In this document: positions 1 to 8,367 of the stretch, one piece after another
Numbering within the stretch: the first letter of the stretch is position 1
Layout: every line of letters starts with the position of its first letter
From: an uncultured Porphyromonadaceae bacterium
GTDB taxonomy: Bacteria > Bacteroidota > Bacteroidia > Bacteroidales > Muribaculaceae
Assembly: GCA_947573485.1 (NCBI GenBank)
Contig: CANPGB010000002.1
Coordinates: 119,681-183,680, forward strand
Reading direction: 5' to 3'
DNA length: 64,000 nucleotides
Translations under genes and position numbers: made by a program
The notes under the pieces: generated by a model
What the model was told of the DNA's origin: nothing
Database searches by the model: none
What the model saw: only the letters and a program-made list of their open reading frames with translations

Positions 1-1
1 C

Positions 2-268
2 GACACCGTGCCCGACGAAGTAGGCTTCTTCAATTATAACCACTGGACCTCGGCTCAAGACGGCCCCGACAACCCGGTGTTCGCCATTAAGCAAATCACC
101 CTCGAATCTGACTCTGTGATAATTGCCGAAGTCCGCGAAGACGAAATGAACACCGGCGCCAACCTACGCCTGATAAAAGAAAACGGAGCGTGGCGTGTCG
201 ACGATTTCTTCATTCCCGGCGACTCTATCGGCGAGGTAGAACGTATGCGCGATTATCTGCATGTTTAG
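2..268 (+). CDS. C-terminal part of a small protein, possibly DUF3828-like (5' end outside window)
   Basis: The reading frame is open from the window edge to a TAG at 266-268, so the start lies upstream; the GTG at position 8 is probably internal. The tail contains the pattern LRLIKENGAWRVDDFF, which resembles the end of DUF3828-type periplasmic or lipoprotein domains, where a beta strand describing a computed value is followed by W-x-VDD. This family call is tentative. The last 8 bases overlap the start of the next gene (ATG at 261), so the two are probably cotranscribed and translationally coupled. No enzymatic function can be inferred. Confidence 0.5.
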   Translation, partial: DTVPDEVGFFNYNHWTSAQDGPDNPVFAIKQITLESDSVIIAEVREDEMNTGANLRLIKENGAWRVDDFFIPGDSIGEVERMRDYLHV

Positions 269-1916
269 ACCTTTTCTTATATTCCTCATTATCGGCACCT
301 TGTGCTTGGCCTCATGCTCGCACAGGCAATCGCGATATGCCGAGATAATCAATTCCGCCGAAAAAGGATTTACCGCCAATACCGACAGTGTGCTTGCCCT
401 GCTCGACGGTATTGATGCCGCCGAGCTCACCACCGACTCGCTCAAAGCCAAGTATGAATATCTGCGGGCATGGGGTCACCTCCGGCAAAACCGCTCGATG
501 ATAAGCGATTCGCTCATCGCTTTCGCGCATGAGTACTACCGCGGGAAAGACCTTGTGAAAGACCTGCGCACCGGCACAGCCCTGGCATGGTACAAGTTCT
601 GGGTAGGCGATACTCCGGGAGCTATAGCCTTGCTCGACTCGCTGGTCGCGCTCGGCAACGTGCCCGACTCTCTCATGCTCCCCACGGTGAGAATCCGCAC
701 CCTCTTGGGAGCCTCGGAATATCAAGGCAGGGAGCTTATATCTGTGGCAAAAAGGCTCATTGAGCTTGAAACCGACCCGATGCGGCAGTTAGAGGCAAAG
801 TACCTCTTGGCAGGAGCTTATGAATACGCCGGAGAACTTGACTCGGCTCTCGCCCTGGTGCTCGAAGCAAAAGAATATGCCGCCGCAGAGCATATGGGTG
901 AAAAGCAGTTCTCCCTTGAACTCGAACGCGCACAGATTCTTACAGAAATGGGGCGCAACAGCGAGAGCGACGCTGTAATCGATGAGATTTTTGCACTCGC
1001 CGGACGTGAAAACGGCGCCGCCGACTACCTGCACATGCAGCGGGCTATCAACGCACTCAACACGGGTAAGACGGCTCTCGCATCGAAGGAACTCGCCATT
1101 GCCGACAGCCTTGCTGCAAGCCTGCGCAATGCCGATGACGCATATTACCGCAGCTACAGCAATCTGATTCACACTATGATAGAGTTTAATCAGACCGGCC
1201 GCATGAAGCTCGCGCACGTAAACCGCCTGAACAACCGCCAAATGGAGCGCTTCAACCGCATGCGGGCCTCGCAATGGGAGTCGGAGCGCGGTGCACTCAA
1301 TCAGCAGCAGCGGGCTCTGGCTCTCAAAGCCGAGAGCGAGCATAAAACCGTGATTATACTGGTGATAGCTTTGGTAGCGCTTATCGTTTTCATTGGAGCC
1401 GCATGGATAATAATGCTGCGCCGCAGGCGTGAGCGTGAGAACGAGGAGCGCATCGAAGCCCTGCAGAAAATGGTCGATGAATTTAATGCCACTCCCGCGC
1501 AATCATCGCCAAGCGCTACGCCCGCTCTCCGCCGTGCCATGCTGCAGCAGTTAGGCATTATAAAAATGGTGGCCGAGACTCCTACGGAACAAAACCGCGA
1601 GATGCTCCGCAAAATATCGTCGATTGACGGCGACACAAACGGCGCCCTCGTAAATTGGAGCAGCCTCTTCGAGCTAATCAACAACCTTTACGGCGGCTTC
1701 TACAACAAGCTCCACTCAGCCTTCGGCGAGGTGCTCAACGAAAAGGAGGAGCAGATAATTGTGCTGATGACCGCCGGATTCTCCACCAAAGAGATAAGCG
1801 TTATCACCGGGCAGACTACAGCCACTATCTACGTGCGCAAGTCGTCGATACGTAAGAAACTCGGCACAACCGAGAAAGAAGATATTGTGCTTTTCCTCCG
1901 TAACGCTTTTTCTTAA
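261..1916 (+). CDS. Lipoprotein/TPR/transmembrane protein with C-terminal LuxR-type helix-turn-helix
   Basis: The 551-residue protein begins with a signal peptide ending in a lipobox-like LASC (Cys19). Residues about 30-330 are helical with TPR-like repeats, 340-360 are Gln/Ala-rich coiled coil, 362-385 form one clear transmembrane segment followed by RRRRER, and 493-538 form a LuxR/GerE-like HTH (EKEEQIIVLMTAGFSTKEI...). The layout places TPRs in the periplasm and the HTH in the cytoplasm, as in Bacteroidetes one-component membrane regulators. It sits directly upstream of the outer-membrane receptor at 2077, whose promoter region holds several palindromes, so that gene is a reasonable target (inference). 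The lipobox and the internal transmembrane segment together are unusual; the N-terminus might instead be an ordinary signal anchor. Confidence 0.75.
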   Translation: MFRPFLIFLIIGTLCLASCSHRQSRYAEIINSAEKGFTANTDSVLALLDGIDAAELTTDSLKAKYEYLRAWGHLRQNRSMISDSLIAFAHEYYRGKDLVKDLRTGTALAWYKFWVGDTPGAIALLDSLVALGNVPDSLMLPTVRIRTLLGASEYQGRELISVAKRLIELETDPMRQLEAKYLLAGAYEYAGELDSALALVLEAKEYAAAEHMGEKQFSLELERAQILTEMGRNSESDAVIDEIFALAGRENGAADYLHMQRAINALNTGKTALASKELAIADSLAASLRNADDAYYRSYSNLIHTMIEFNQTGRMKLAHVNRLNNRQMERFNRMRASQWESERGALNQQQRALALKAESEHKTVIILVIALVALIVFIGAAWIIMLRRRRERENEERIEALQKMVDEFNATPAQSSPSATPALRRAMLQQLGIIKMVAETPTEQNREMLRKISSIDGDTNGALVNWSSLFELINNLYGGFYNKLHSAFGEVLNEKEEQIIVLMTAGFSTKEISVITGQTTATIYVRKSSIRKKLGTTEKEDIVLFLRNAFS

Positions 1917-1958
1917 GATGCCATTAAGAGCAGAGCCCCCTGTATTAAGCTTTTTAGA

Positions 1959-1977
1959 AATATCAAGCCTTGATATT
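1959..1977. repeat. Perfect palindrome, 9-bp arms, 1-bp spacer
   Basis: AATATCAAG, one C, CTTGATATT. It lies between the HTH regulator stop (1916) and the receptor promoter (-33 box at 2013), about 36 bp upstream of that box. It could be an operator or a weak hairpin after the regulator gene; no T-run follows, so a terminator is less likely. Confidence 0.6.
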
Positions 1978-1995
1978 CAAGCCTTTAACCTTCGT

Positions 1996-2013
1996 ATATT
2001 AAGACTTTAATAT
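1996..2013. repeat. Inverted repeat ATATTAA / TTAATAT touching the -33 box
   Basis: Seven-base arms at 1996-2002 and 2007-2013 with a 4-base spacer. The right arm ends on the first T of the TTTG -33 element (2013-2016). The AT-rich composition makes chance occurrence possible. Confidence 0.4.
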
Positions 2014-2045
2014 TTGGTATTAAAACGCTTTCAGACCTAATTTTG
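2013..2045 (+). promoter_or_regulatory. Bacteroidales primary-sigma promoter of the receptor gene
   Basis: TTTG at 2013-2016, 21-base spacer, TAATTTTG at 2038-2045. This matches the Bacteroidales consensus TTTG-N19-21-TAnnTTTG. The predicted start of transcription is about 2050-2053, giving a leader of only about 25 bases before the ATG at 2077. Confidence 0.7.
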
Positions 2046-2075
2046 CATCAGAAAAATTAAAAAAACTGATGCAAA
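2042..2075. repeat. Perfect 10-bp inverted repeat spanning promoter -7 box and ribosome-binding region
   Basis: TTTGCATCAG at 2042-2051 and CTGATGCAAA at 2066-2075, spacer of 14 bases. The left arm overlaps the -7 element and the right arm ends one base before the start codon at 2077. A dimeric repressor bound here would cover the promoter; alternatively a hairpin in the leader would occlude initiation if transcription starts far enough upstream. Confidence 0.65.
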
Positions 2076-2076
2076 T

Positions 2077-4389
2077 ATGACAAGGAAAATCACACTCATC
2101 ATCATCGCGTTGCTTGCGGCAGCTACTGCCCTCGGGCGCGAAATCAAAGGTCGGATTATAGGAGAAGGCGGCGCGCCGCTCGACTTTGTGAACGTCGTTC
2201 TCTACCGCGACTCCACTTATATTACAGGCACTATTACCGACACCGAAGGCAAGTTTATCATCGCTACCGAAGCCGCCTGGAAGCTCTCGGCACGCATATC
2301 ATCGGTAGGCTATGAAACTCTCTCTGCCGCGGTACCCTCCTCAGGCAATTTCGGCACCGTTGAACTCAAGCCGACGGCAGTTGCCCTCGGCGAAGTGGTG
2401 GTGAAAGCTTCGCGTCCCTCGACTACCCTCAAAGGGAACTCTCTTGTAACAAGTGTGGCAGGCAGCGGGCTCGCGCTCGCCGGTACGGCAAACGACGTGC
2501 TTGTGCGCGTACCCATGGTTATCGACAACGGCGGCGCTCTCGAAGTATTCGGCAAGGGGCAACCGGCAATATACATAAACGGACGGCGACTCACCGACCT
2601 TCAGGAACTTTCGCAGCTCAACTCGCAGGATATTAAAGATGTGGAGTTAATCACGAACCCCGGCGCCGAATATTCCGCCGAAGTAAAATCGGTGATACGC
2701 CTCCGCACGAAGCCGCCAAAAGGCGACGGTTGGAGCGGTACTCTCCGCACCGATAACGGTTTCATGCAGGACTTCCGCACCGGCAACAGCATCGACCTCA
2801 AATACCGCACCCGAGGCATCGAAATATTCGCAAACTACGGCTGGTGGCACGGTTACGACCGCACCGACCGTGCCGACGACATGAGCACATCGGTAGCCAA
2901 CGGTAAGATTCTCCAGAAAATACACACCTACTGGAAGGAGCGCTACAACGACATGAACGGCAAGATAGGGTTCTCGTGGCTCATCAACGACCGCCACAGC
3001 ATAGGAGCCTACTACCGCAACGGCTGCAACCGCCACAGCATGACAGGCTCGACACCAACCGAAGTTTGGCAGGACGGCACCCTCGCCGAACTCATAGAAA
3101 CAAGCATGGCGGCAAGCTCAAACTCTGTGCCCATGCACTCGGCAAATATTTACTACAATGGCTCGGCAGGACGCCTGGGCATAGACTTCAACGCCGACTA
3201 TCTGCGAACAAAACAAAGGCAGACTTCACTCAACAACGAAGCCGCAGAACTTGGCTCCGACCGCATCGTAAACACCGCCTCCACAGCCCGCAACCGCATG
3301 TTTGCCGAGAAACTCGTGCTCTCCTACCCTCTTTGGCAAGGTCAGCTCAAAGTAGGCCAGGAATATACCGACACCCGCTCAACAAACCTCTTCACATCGG
3401 ATATTGCGGAGACCGGCAACAGCGACAGCCGCGTCGACGAGCACAACATCGCCGCATTTGCGGAGTTTGCACGCAGCTTCGGCCGCTATAACATTGGCGT
3501 GGGTCTGCGGTACGAGCATGTCGATTACGACTACTTCGAGAAAGTTGAACACCAACTCAGCCAAAGCAAGACTTACAACAATTTCTTCCCCTCGATAAAC
3601 GTCTCCACTCAGATTGGCCGGGTGCGCATGGCGCTCAACTACACTTCAAAAACCGTACGCCCCGGCTACGGGCAGCTCGACGGAGCCATAAGCTACATAA
3701 ACCGCCTGACCTACGAGACAGGCAACCCCTACCTCAAACCCACCAAACTGCACACCGTGGAGTATATGGCCCAGTGGCGTAATTTCTTCGCACAAATCTC
3801 ATATTCCTGCATCAACGACGGCGTCTACCACATCACCGAGCCTTTCGGCAACGAAGGCATGGCCACCATTATAAAGACCGAGAACCTCAGCTGGCGCCAC
3901 TACCTCCGGGCCTTTGCAGGCGCGCAGTTCAGCGCAGGCATATGGCAGCCGCAAGTAAACGCAGGCGTCACCAAACAATGGCTCACGCTGCCCGTCGACG
4001 GCACTCCCACCAAGATGAACACCCCCGGTTTCATGATTCAGTGGCAGAACGCCCTGCACCTGCCCCTCGACATATGGCTCAACATCGACGCCCAGCTCAT
4101 GACATCCACCTGGGATACAAACATGAAGCTCACCAACACTCCCTGGTACATCAATGCCAAGCTCTACAAAGGCTTCCTCAACAACTCTCTAAGCGTGACA
4201 CTCGAAGCCAAAGACCTCTTTAACAGCGCAGCGCGCAACATGCGCCTCTGCAGCGACGCCGTGCAGATTATGCAGACCAACTACTCAAAAGGCCGCTCGG
4301 TGATGCTTACCCTACAGTTCCGCTTCAACACCACCCGCGACCGCTACCGTGGCACAGGCGCCGGCAACGCCGAAAAATCGCGCTTCTGA
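2077..4389 (+). CDS. Outer-membrane TonB-dependent receptor-like beta-barrel protein
   Basis: The protein has 770 residues and a signal peptide (residues about 1-20). A CarboxypepD_reg-like Ig domain follows (about 21-105, starting REIKGRIIGEGGAPLDFVNV), then a plug-like region (about 110-205, with GQPAIYINGRRL and VELITNPGAEY) and a long barrel with alternating aromatic/polar strands to the C-terminus. This is the arrangement of the outer membrane beta-barrel family common in Bacteroidetes (OMP_b-brl_3 type), which is related to SusC but lacks a SusD partner here. The ligand is unknown. It has its own promoter and operator-like palindromes, and lies next to a membrane-bound HTH regulator. 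A strong terminator follows at 4414. Confidence 0.8.
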   Translation: MTRKITLIIIALLAAATALGREIKGRIIGEGGAPLDFVNVVLYRDSTYITGTITDTEGKFIIATEAAWKLSARISSVGYETLSAAVPSSGNFGTVELKPTAVALGEVVVKASRPSTTLKGNSLVTSVAGSGLALAGTANDVLVRVPMVIDNGGALEVFGKGQPAIYINGRRLTDLQELSQLNSQDIKDVELITNPGAEYSAEVKSVIRLRTKPPKGDGWSGTLRTDNGFMQDFRTGNSIDLKYRTRGIEIFANYGWWHGYDRTDRADDMSTSVANGKILQKIHTYWKERYNDMNGKIGFSWLINDRHSIGAYYRNGCNRHSMTGSTPTEVWQDGTLAELIETSMAASSNSVPMHSANIYYNGSAGRLGIDFNADYLRTKQRQTSLNNEAAELGSDRIVNTASTARNRMFAEKLVLSYPLWQGQLKVGQEYTDTRSTNLFTSDIAETGNSDSRVDEHNIAAFAEFARSFGRYNIGVGLRYEHVDYDYFEKVEHQLSQSKTYNNFFPSINVSTQIGRVRMALNYTSKTVRPGYGQLDGAISYINRLTYETGNPYLKPTKLHTVEYMAQWRNFFAQISYSCINDGVYHITEPFGNEGMATIIKTENLSWRHYLRAFAGAQFSAGIWQPQVNAGVTKQWLTLPVDGTPTKMNTPGFMIQWQNALHLPLDIWLNIDAQLMTSTWDTNMKLTNTPWYINAKLYKGFLNNSLSVTLEAKDLFNSAARNMRLCSDAVQIMQTNYSKGRSVMLTLQFRFNTTRDRYRGTGAGNAEKSRF

Positions 4390-4413
4390 CCCCACAACAT
4401 TTTCATGCAAGAC

Positions 4414-4460
4414 GAGAGGGGCCGCCAAGCAAAGTTTGCAAGGCAGCCCCTCTCTTTTTA
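4414..4460. terminator. Rho-independent terminator between convergent genes
   Basis: GAGAGGGGC (4414-4422) pairs with GCCCCTCTC (4446-4454), with an inner GCC/GGC pair, followed by TTTTTATT. It ends the receptor transcript. The minus-strand helicase ends at 4498, so the hairpin may also serve it, although the U-run is on the plus-strand side. Confidence 0.85.
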
Positions 4461-4497
4461 TTGATAGAAATAGATATGTATGCTTTGAATTAGAGAC

Positions 4498-6402
4498 TTA
4501 TGACCGTTTAAGTTTCTTCATCCACTCCTCGAGCTTCTGCTTGGAGCTGCTGTACGACGAGGAGGTGAAAAGATATTTGTGGGTAAGGTCGGGCCTCACA
4601 AGATAATACCCGAGATTGAAGTCAACAAGTATAATGCTGCCGTCGCCCAACTCATCAACTAAATAATATTCGTGAGCGTCGCTCTGAAAAAGCACTACAT
4701 AAGAGTAGCAGCATTTGTGGCCGTTGCCAACCGTAACATTAGGAATAAAAGTCTTGTTGGCAATCGGGCATATACCGTAGGTTTTGAAGTAAAAGCCGTT
4801 CCAGCATGATTTCTCGATTTGACTTTTATCATACTCCACCCTGCTGTCAATCAGTCGTCGCCACAACTTCTCGCCGTCGTCTATGAACTCGAGAGGCCCG
4901 AATTTTTCAACCGAAGGGCAATGGTTGAATTCGAGATTGGTGACAAGGTCGATATAGTAACTCTTACGTGCGCCAATGATTTTCAGAACATTCTCCGTTA
5001 CAAACTCAAAATCTTTACAATCTGCCGGTATAGCAATTTCACGCCCCGAAGCCAGCACAAGGCAGGCAGTTTGATTGGCGAGCCGCAAGGCTACCGCCTC
5101 AGGCTTACTTGCAATCACCTCCCGGACCCGTTTCTTTGCCACCTCCCGGCCTTTAAGGATAACCCCGGCTAAGTTTGTCGACGGATAGAACTTGAGTACC
5201 TCACTGTGGCGCATCGCTGTGAACATCTCCTCGTGGCAGATAATCATTTCCATTGGTTCATCGACAAGCTTCCCGGGATAACCGAAAGTCTTCAAGAGCT
5301 CACGCTTATCGCTATCGGCAGCCGTGGGCTTATCCGCCTCGCCTCTGAAAATCCTGTCCCAGCGCCACTTGCTGATTGGCGAGCCGAAAGTATGGTGGAG
5401 CCCGACGTTATCGAGTATTACACAATACTTTTTCCCCTTGGCCTTGCGCAAACCGCGCCCTACCTGCTGCAGATAAACAGCGAGCGACAGCGTAGGACGC
5501 GCAAGTTGGATAAACTCCACATCGGGGCAATCGAAACCTTCGGAAAAAATATCCACATTAACCATTACATCGATATCGCCGCGGCGGAATGCTTCGATAT
5601 TCTCCTCGCGCTCTTTAGCAGGCGTGGTGCAATCAATGGCGCAGCACCTCAGCCCTCGCGAACCATAGTAAGCCGCAATGGCGTGGGCATGGTCGATATT
5701 AATGGCGTAAACTATGCCCTTGCGCCCGGGGGCATAGCGCATCAGCGAGTTGTAAAGATACTCGATATTCTGAGGCGTGTTTAACGATAAATCAAGTTCC
5801 TTCACCTGGTAGTCGCCGTCAGCTCCACGCTTTTTCAACAATGCAATCCGGCGACGCACCTTGCTATCCTTGGGCACAGCGTAATAATCAAACAGCGAGA
5901 GGCGCTTCATCATTACAAACTCCGGTATGCTTTTCGACTGCAGAAGAACATCGAATAAATCAGCGAACCCCTTGCCGCTCAAGCGGTAAGGGGTCGCAGT
6001 CATTCCAAGTTTTTTAGCTGAGGGATAACGGTTGAAAAGCTCTCTGTAAGTATCGGCGAGGGCATGATGAGCCTCATCGATCACAATCATTGCTGGCGGC
6101 GATTCAGAAGCCGTCGCCCAATTTCTCGACAACCACTGGATAGACATCACCCTTACATCCGGCGCATTCCTGCGCGACTTATAGAAAGAGCTCCACGTAG
6201 CTTCGATTTGCGCGATGAGCTCACGGCGGTGAGCGATAATCCAGACAGTTTTGCCCTTGGCATATTCGCTTACCACCGATGCGAGCACATGCGTCTTTCC
6301 GGTGCCCGTAGGCATCTGACACATAACGGCATTGTGCGAAGAGAAAGACTCCAGCACAGCATCTCTCATCTCGCGCTGGTAGTCAAACAGGCGAACAGCC
6401 AT
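4498..6402 (-). CDS. Superfamily II DEAH-type helicase
   Basis: In this 634-residue protein, helicase motif I is PTGTGKT (31-37), motif II is DEAH (109-112), motif III is TATP (135-138) and motif VI is QQVGRGLR (312-319). These two RecA-like domains occupy about the first 340 residues, as in the RadD/YejH-like and UvrB-fold ResIII helicases. The C-terminal 290 residues are lineage-specific and unrecognised. Its start (ATG at 6402) is 15 bases after the stop of the aminotransferase, on the same strand, so it can be the last cistron of the capsule operon, though it has no obvious role in polysaccharide synthesis. Substrate (DNA or RNA) is not determined. Confidence 0.8.
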   Translation of the reverse strand: MAVRLFDYQREMRDAVLESFSSHNAVMCQMPTGTGKTHVLASVVSEYAKGKTVWIIAHRRELIAQIEATWSSFYKSRRNAPDVRVMSIQWLSRNWATASESPPAMIVIDEAHHALADTYRELFNRYPSAKKLGMTATPYRLSGKGFADLFDVLLQSKSIPEFVMMKRLSLFDYYAVPKDSKVRRRIALLKKRGADGDYQVKELDLSLNTPQNIEYLYNSLMRYAPGRKGIVYAINIDHAHAIAAYYGSRGLRCCAIDCTTPAKEREENIEAFRRGDIDVMVNVDIFSEGFDCPDVEFIQLARPTLSLAVYLQQVGRGLRKAKGKKYCVILDNVGLHHTFGSPISKWRWDRIFRGEADKPTAADSDKRELLKTFGYPGKLVDEPMEMIICHEEMFTAMRHSEVLKFYPSTNLAGVILKGREVAKKRVREVIASKPEAVALRLANQTACLVLASGREIAIPADCKDFEFVTENVLKIIGARKSYYIDLVTNLEFNHCPSVEKFGPLEFIDDGEKLWRRLIDSRVEYDKSQIEKSCWNGFYFKTYGICPIANKTFIPNVTVGNGHKCCYSYVVLFQSDAHEYYLVDELGDGSIILVDFNLGYYLVRPDLTHKYLFTSSSYSSSKQKLEEWMKKLKRS

Positions 6403-6417
6403 TCAGCGTTTTTACTA

Positions 6418-7704
6418 TTATACGATAGCCTCTTTGATAGAGTCGACTATATAGCGCACGTCGTCGTCGGTAACCCATGGGCCCGCGGGGAGGCAGATGC
6501 CCACCTTGAAGAACTCCTCGCTCACACCGTTGACATAAGCCGGGGCGTTTTTGTAGACCGGCTGGCGGTGCATAGGCTTCCACAGGGGGCGTGCCTCGAT
6601 GTTGGCCTTGTCGAGAAAGACGCGCAGCGCCTCAACATTGTCGTTGGGCTGGCAGTCGGTGGTGGCAGTCGAGGCGGCATGGATTACGCCTGCGGCACCA
6701 CCCACCGCGCCGGTGATAATGGTCTTGTAGGCGTTCTCCTGCCCCTTGATGCGGAGCTCGGGGTCGAGGGTGGCGGTGCAGAGCCAGAAGTTGGAGTCAA
6801 AATCCCCTCCCGGATTGGTGTGCATGGTGATACCCTCGACGTCTTTAAGCAGCTTGCAGTAAAGCTCCTGCACATGCTTGTGGTGGGCGATGTGGTCGTC
6901 GATAATTGTCATCTGCCCGCGGCCTATGCCTGCGCAGATGTTGCTCATGCGGTAGTTATAGCCTATGGCCTCGTGCTGGTAGTAGGGGTACGACTCGCGG
7001 GCCTGGGTGGCATACCACATTATGGTGTTCTTGTCGTCGGCGTTGTCGCAGATGAGTGCGCCGCCGCCCGAGGTGGTAATCATCTTGTTGCCGTTGAACG
7101 ATAGCACGCCGTATTTGCCGAAAGTGCCGAGCACCCGGCCGCGGTAGCGCGAGCCGAGGCCTTCGGCAGCGTCTTCGATTACGGGGATTCCGTAGCGGTC
7201 GGCAATCTCCATGATGCGGTCGATGCGGTAAGGCATGCCGTAGAGTGCCACGGGGATAATCGCCTTGGGGGGGCGACCCGTCTTGGCGATGCGGTCTTTG
7301 ATAGCCTCCTCGAGCAGGTCGGGGTCCATGTTCCACGATTCGCGCTCAGAGTCGACGAACACGGGAGTGGCGCCGAGATAGGTAATGGGATGGCTCGATG
7401 CGCAGAAGGTGAACGACTGCACGAGCACCTCGTCGCCCGCACCCACACCGCAGGCTATGAGTGCCAGGTGGACGGCGGCAGTGCCTGCGCTGAGGGCCAC
7501 GACCTTCTTGTCGAGATACGCCACGTCATCCTTTTGGTTTTTGCCTTCAACCTTGACTTCGTTCACGAAGTCCTCAAGGTCTTTCTCGAAGCCGTTGACG
7601 TTGGGGCCGAGGGGCACTACCCAGTTCTGGTCGAAAGCCTCTTTTATAAAATCTTGTTCCTTGCCGCTCATGTGAGCCAGGCAAAGCAGTATTCGGTCTC
7701 TCAT
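6418..7704 (-). CDS. DegT/DnrJ/EryC1/StrS-family PLP-dependent sugar aminotransferase
   Basis: The 428-residue product has the fold-type I sugar aminotransferase pattern: GTAAVHLAL (74-82), EDAAEGLGSRYRG (177-189) and SFNGNKMITTSGGGAL (202-217), in which Lys207 is the expected PLP lysine. The family transfers an amino group from glutamate to a 4-keto (sometimes 3-keto) nucleotide sugar. It lies 8 bases after the PglC-like transferase; in Campylobacter PglE and PglC share a pathway making UDP-diNAc-bacillosamine, so this is likely the amination step for the initiating sugar (inference). No PglF-type 4,6-dehydratase or PglD acetyltransferase is certain in the window, although hexapeptide acyltransferases are present. 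A run of seven G's at 7267-7273 is intact in frame. Confidence 0.85.
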   Translation of the reverse strand: MRDRILLCLAHMSGKEQDFIKEAFDQNWVVPLGPNVNGFEKDLEDFVNEVKVEGKNQKDDVAYLDKKVVALSAGTAAVHLALIACGVGAGDEVLVQSFTFCASSHPITYLGATPVFVDSERESWNMDPDLLEEAIKDRIAKTGRPPKAIIPVALYGMPYRIDRIMEIADRYGIPVIEDAAEGLGSRYRGRVLGTFGKYGVLSFNGNKMITTSGGGALICDNADDKNTIMWYATQARESYPYYQHEAIGYNYRMSNICAGIGRGQMTIIDDHIAHHKHVQELYCKLLKDVEGITMHTNPGGDFDSNFWLCTATLDPELRIKGQENAYKTIITGAVGGAAGVIHAASTATTDCQPNDNVEALRVFLDKANIEARPLWKPMHRQPVYKNAPAYVNGVSEEFFKVGICLPAGPWVTDDDVRYIVDSIKEAIV

Positions 7705-7712
7705 AATCTTAC

Positions 7713-8366
7713 TTATATTATTTCGTTTGCATACTCCATTTTTCTGCCCAGCACAGTGCAGAAAATCATACGGATGTCTTTTATAAAACTGTAATGATTA
7801 AGATAATAGAGGTTTATGCGTACTTTATCGGGATAAATCACCTTGTCGTTATACTCTTCTGCGATAACCTGCATGGGGCGGCAGTCGCCTCCGGCCTGTT
7901 TCTGTGCCACATATTCCGAAATCATCTCATCTTCGAGGCGATACTTCAAAGTGGCCGGGCCGGTTATGCCGGGGCGGAGTTGAAGCACCTCGCGGTCGCG
8001 CCCCTTGAGCTGATCAGCGTAACCTGGGACGTCGGGCCGTGGACCCACGAACGACATATTACCGACAAGCACGTCCCACAATCCGGGTAGCTCATCGAGC
8101 TTATAATGGCGCAGCTTCGCTCCAAGCGGTGTTATGCGATTATCTCCCGCAACGCTCACAGTAGAGCCGCCATGTTTGACTGTCATGGTACGGAACTTGT
8201 GGCACGTGAAAAGACGCCCGTCTTTACCCACACGCTTCTGAGTGAATATGACCGGGCCGCCCGGCATCTTAACGCGTATAAGCACTGCAACTACAAGCAG
8301 CACAGGCCACAGAAATAGCAGGCCGATGAGAGCCATCAGCCTGTCGAAGATGTATTTCAGGGTCAT
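7713..8366 (-). CDS. Initiating sugar-1-phosphate transferase, PglC/WbaP type
   Basis: The 217-residue protein has one membrane-embedded helix near residues 10-32 and the bacterial sugar transferase signature: KFRTM (58-62), DELPGL followed by DVLVGNMSFVGPRP. The family moves a phosphosugar from a nucleotide sugar onto undecaprenyl phosphate, the first membrane step of capsule or O-unit assembly. Its size matches the minimal PglC class, not the larger WbaP class. It ends 8 bases before the aminotransferase, and the upstream phase-variable gene ends 1 base before its start, so all three are tightly coupled. Confidence 0.88.
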   Translation of the reverse strand: MTLKYIFDRLMALIGLLFLWPVLLVVAVLIRVKMPGGPVIFTQKRVGKDGRLFTCHKFRTMTVKHGGSTVSVAGDNRITPLGAKLRHYKLDELPGLWDVLVGNMSFVGPRPDVPGYADQLKGRDREVLQLRPGITGPATLKYRLEDEMISEYVAQKQAGGDCRPMQVIAEEYNDKVIYPDKVRINLYYLNHYSFIKDIRMIFCTVLGRKMEYANEII

Positions 8367-8367
8367 A

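Noticed and set aside
7267..7273. Run of seven G's inside the aminotransferase gene
   Set aside because: Short for slipped-strand switching, and the reading frame is intact with no alternative start upstream.
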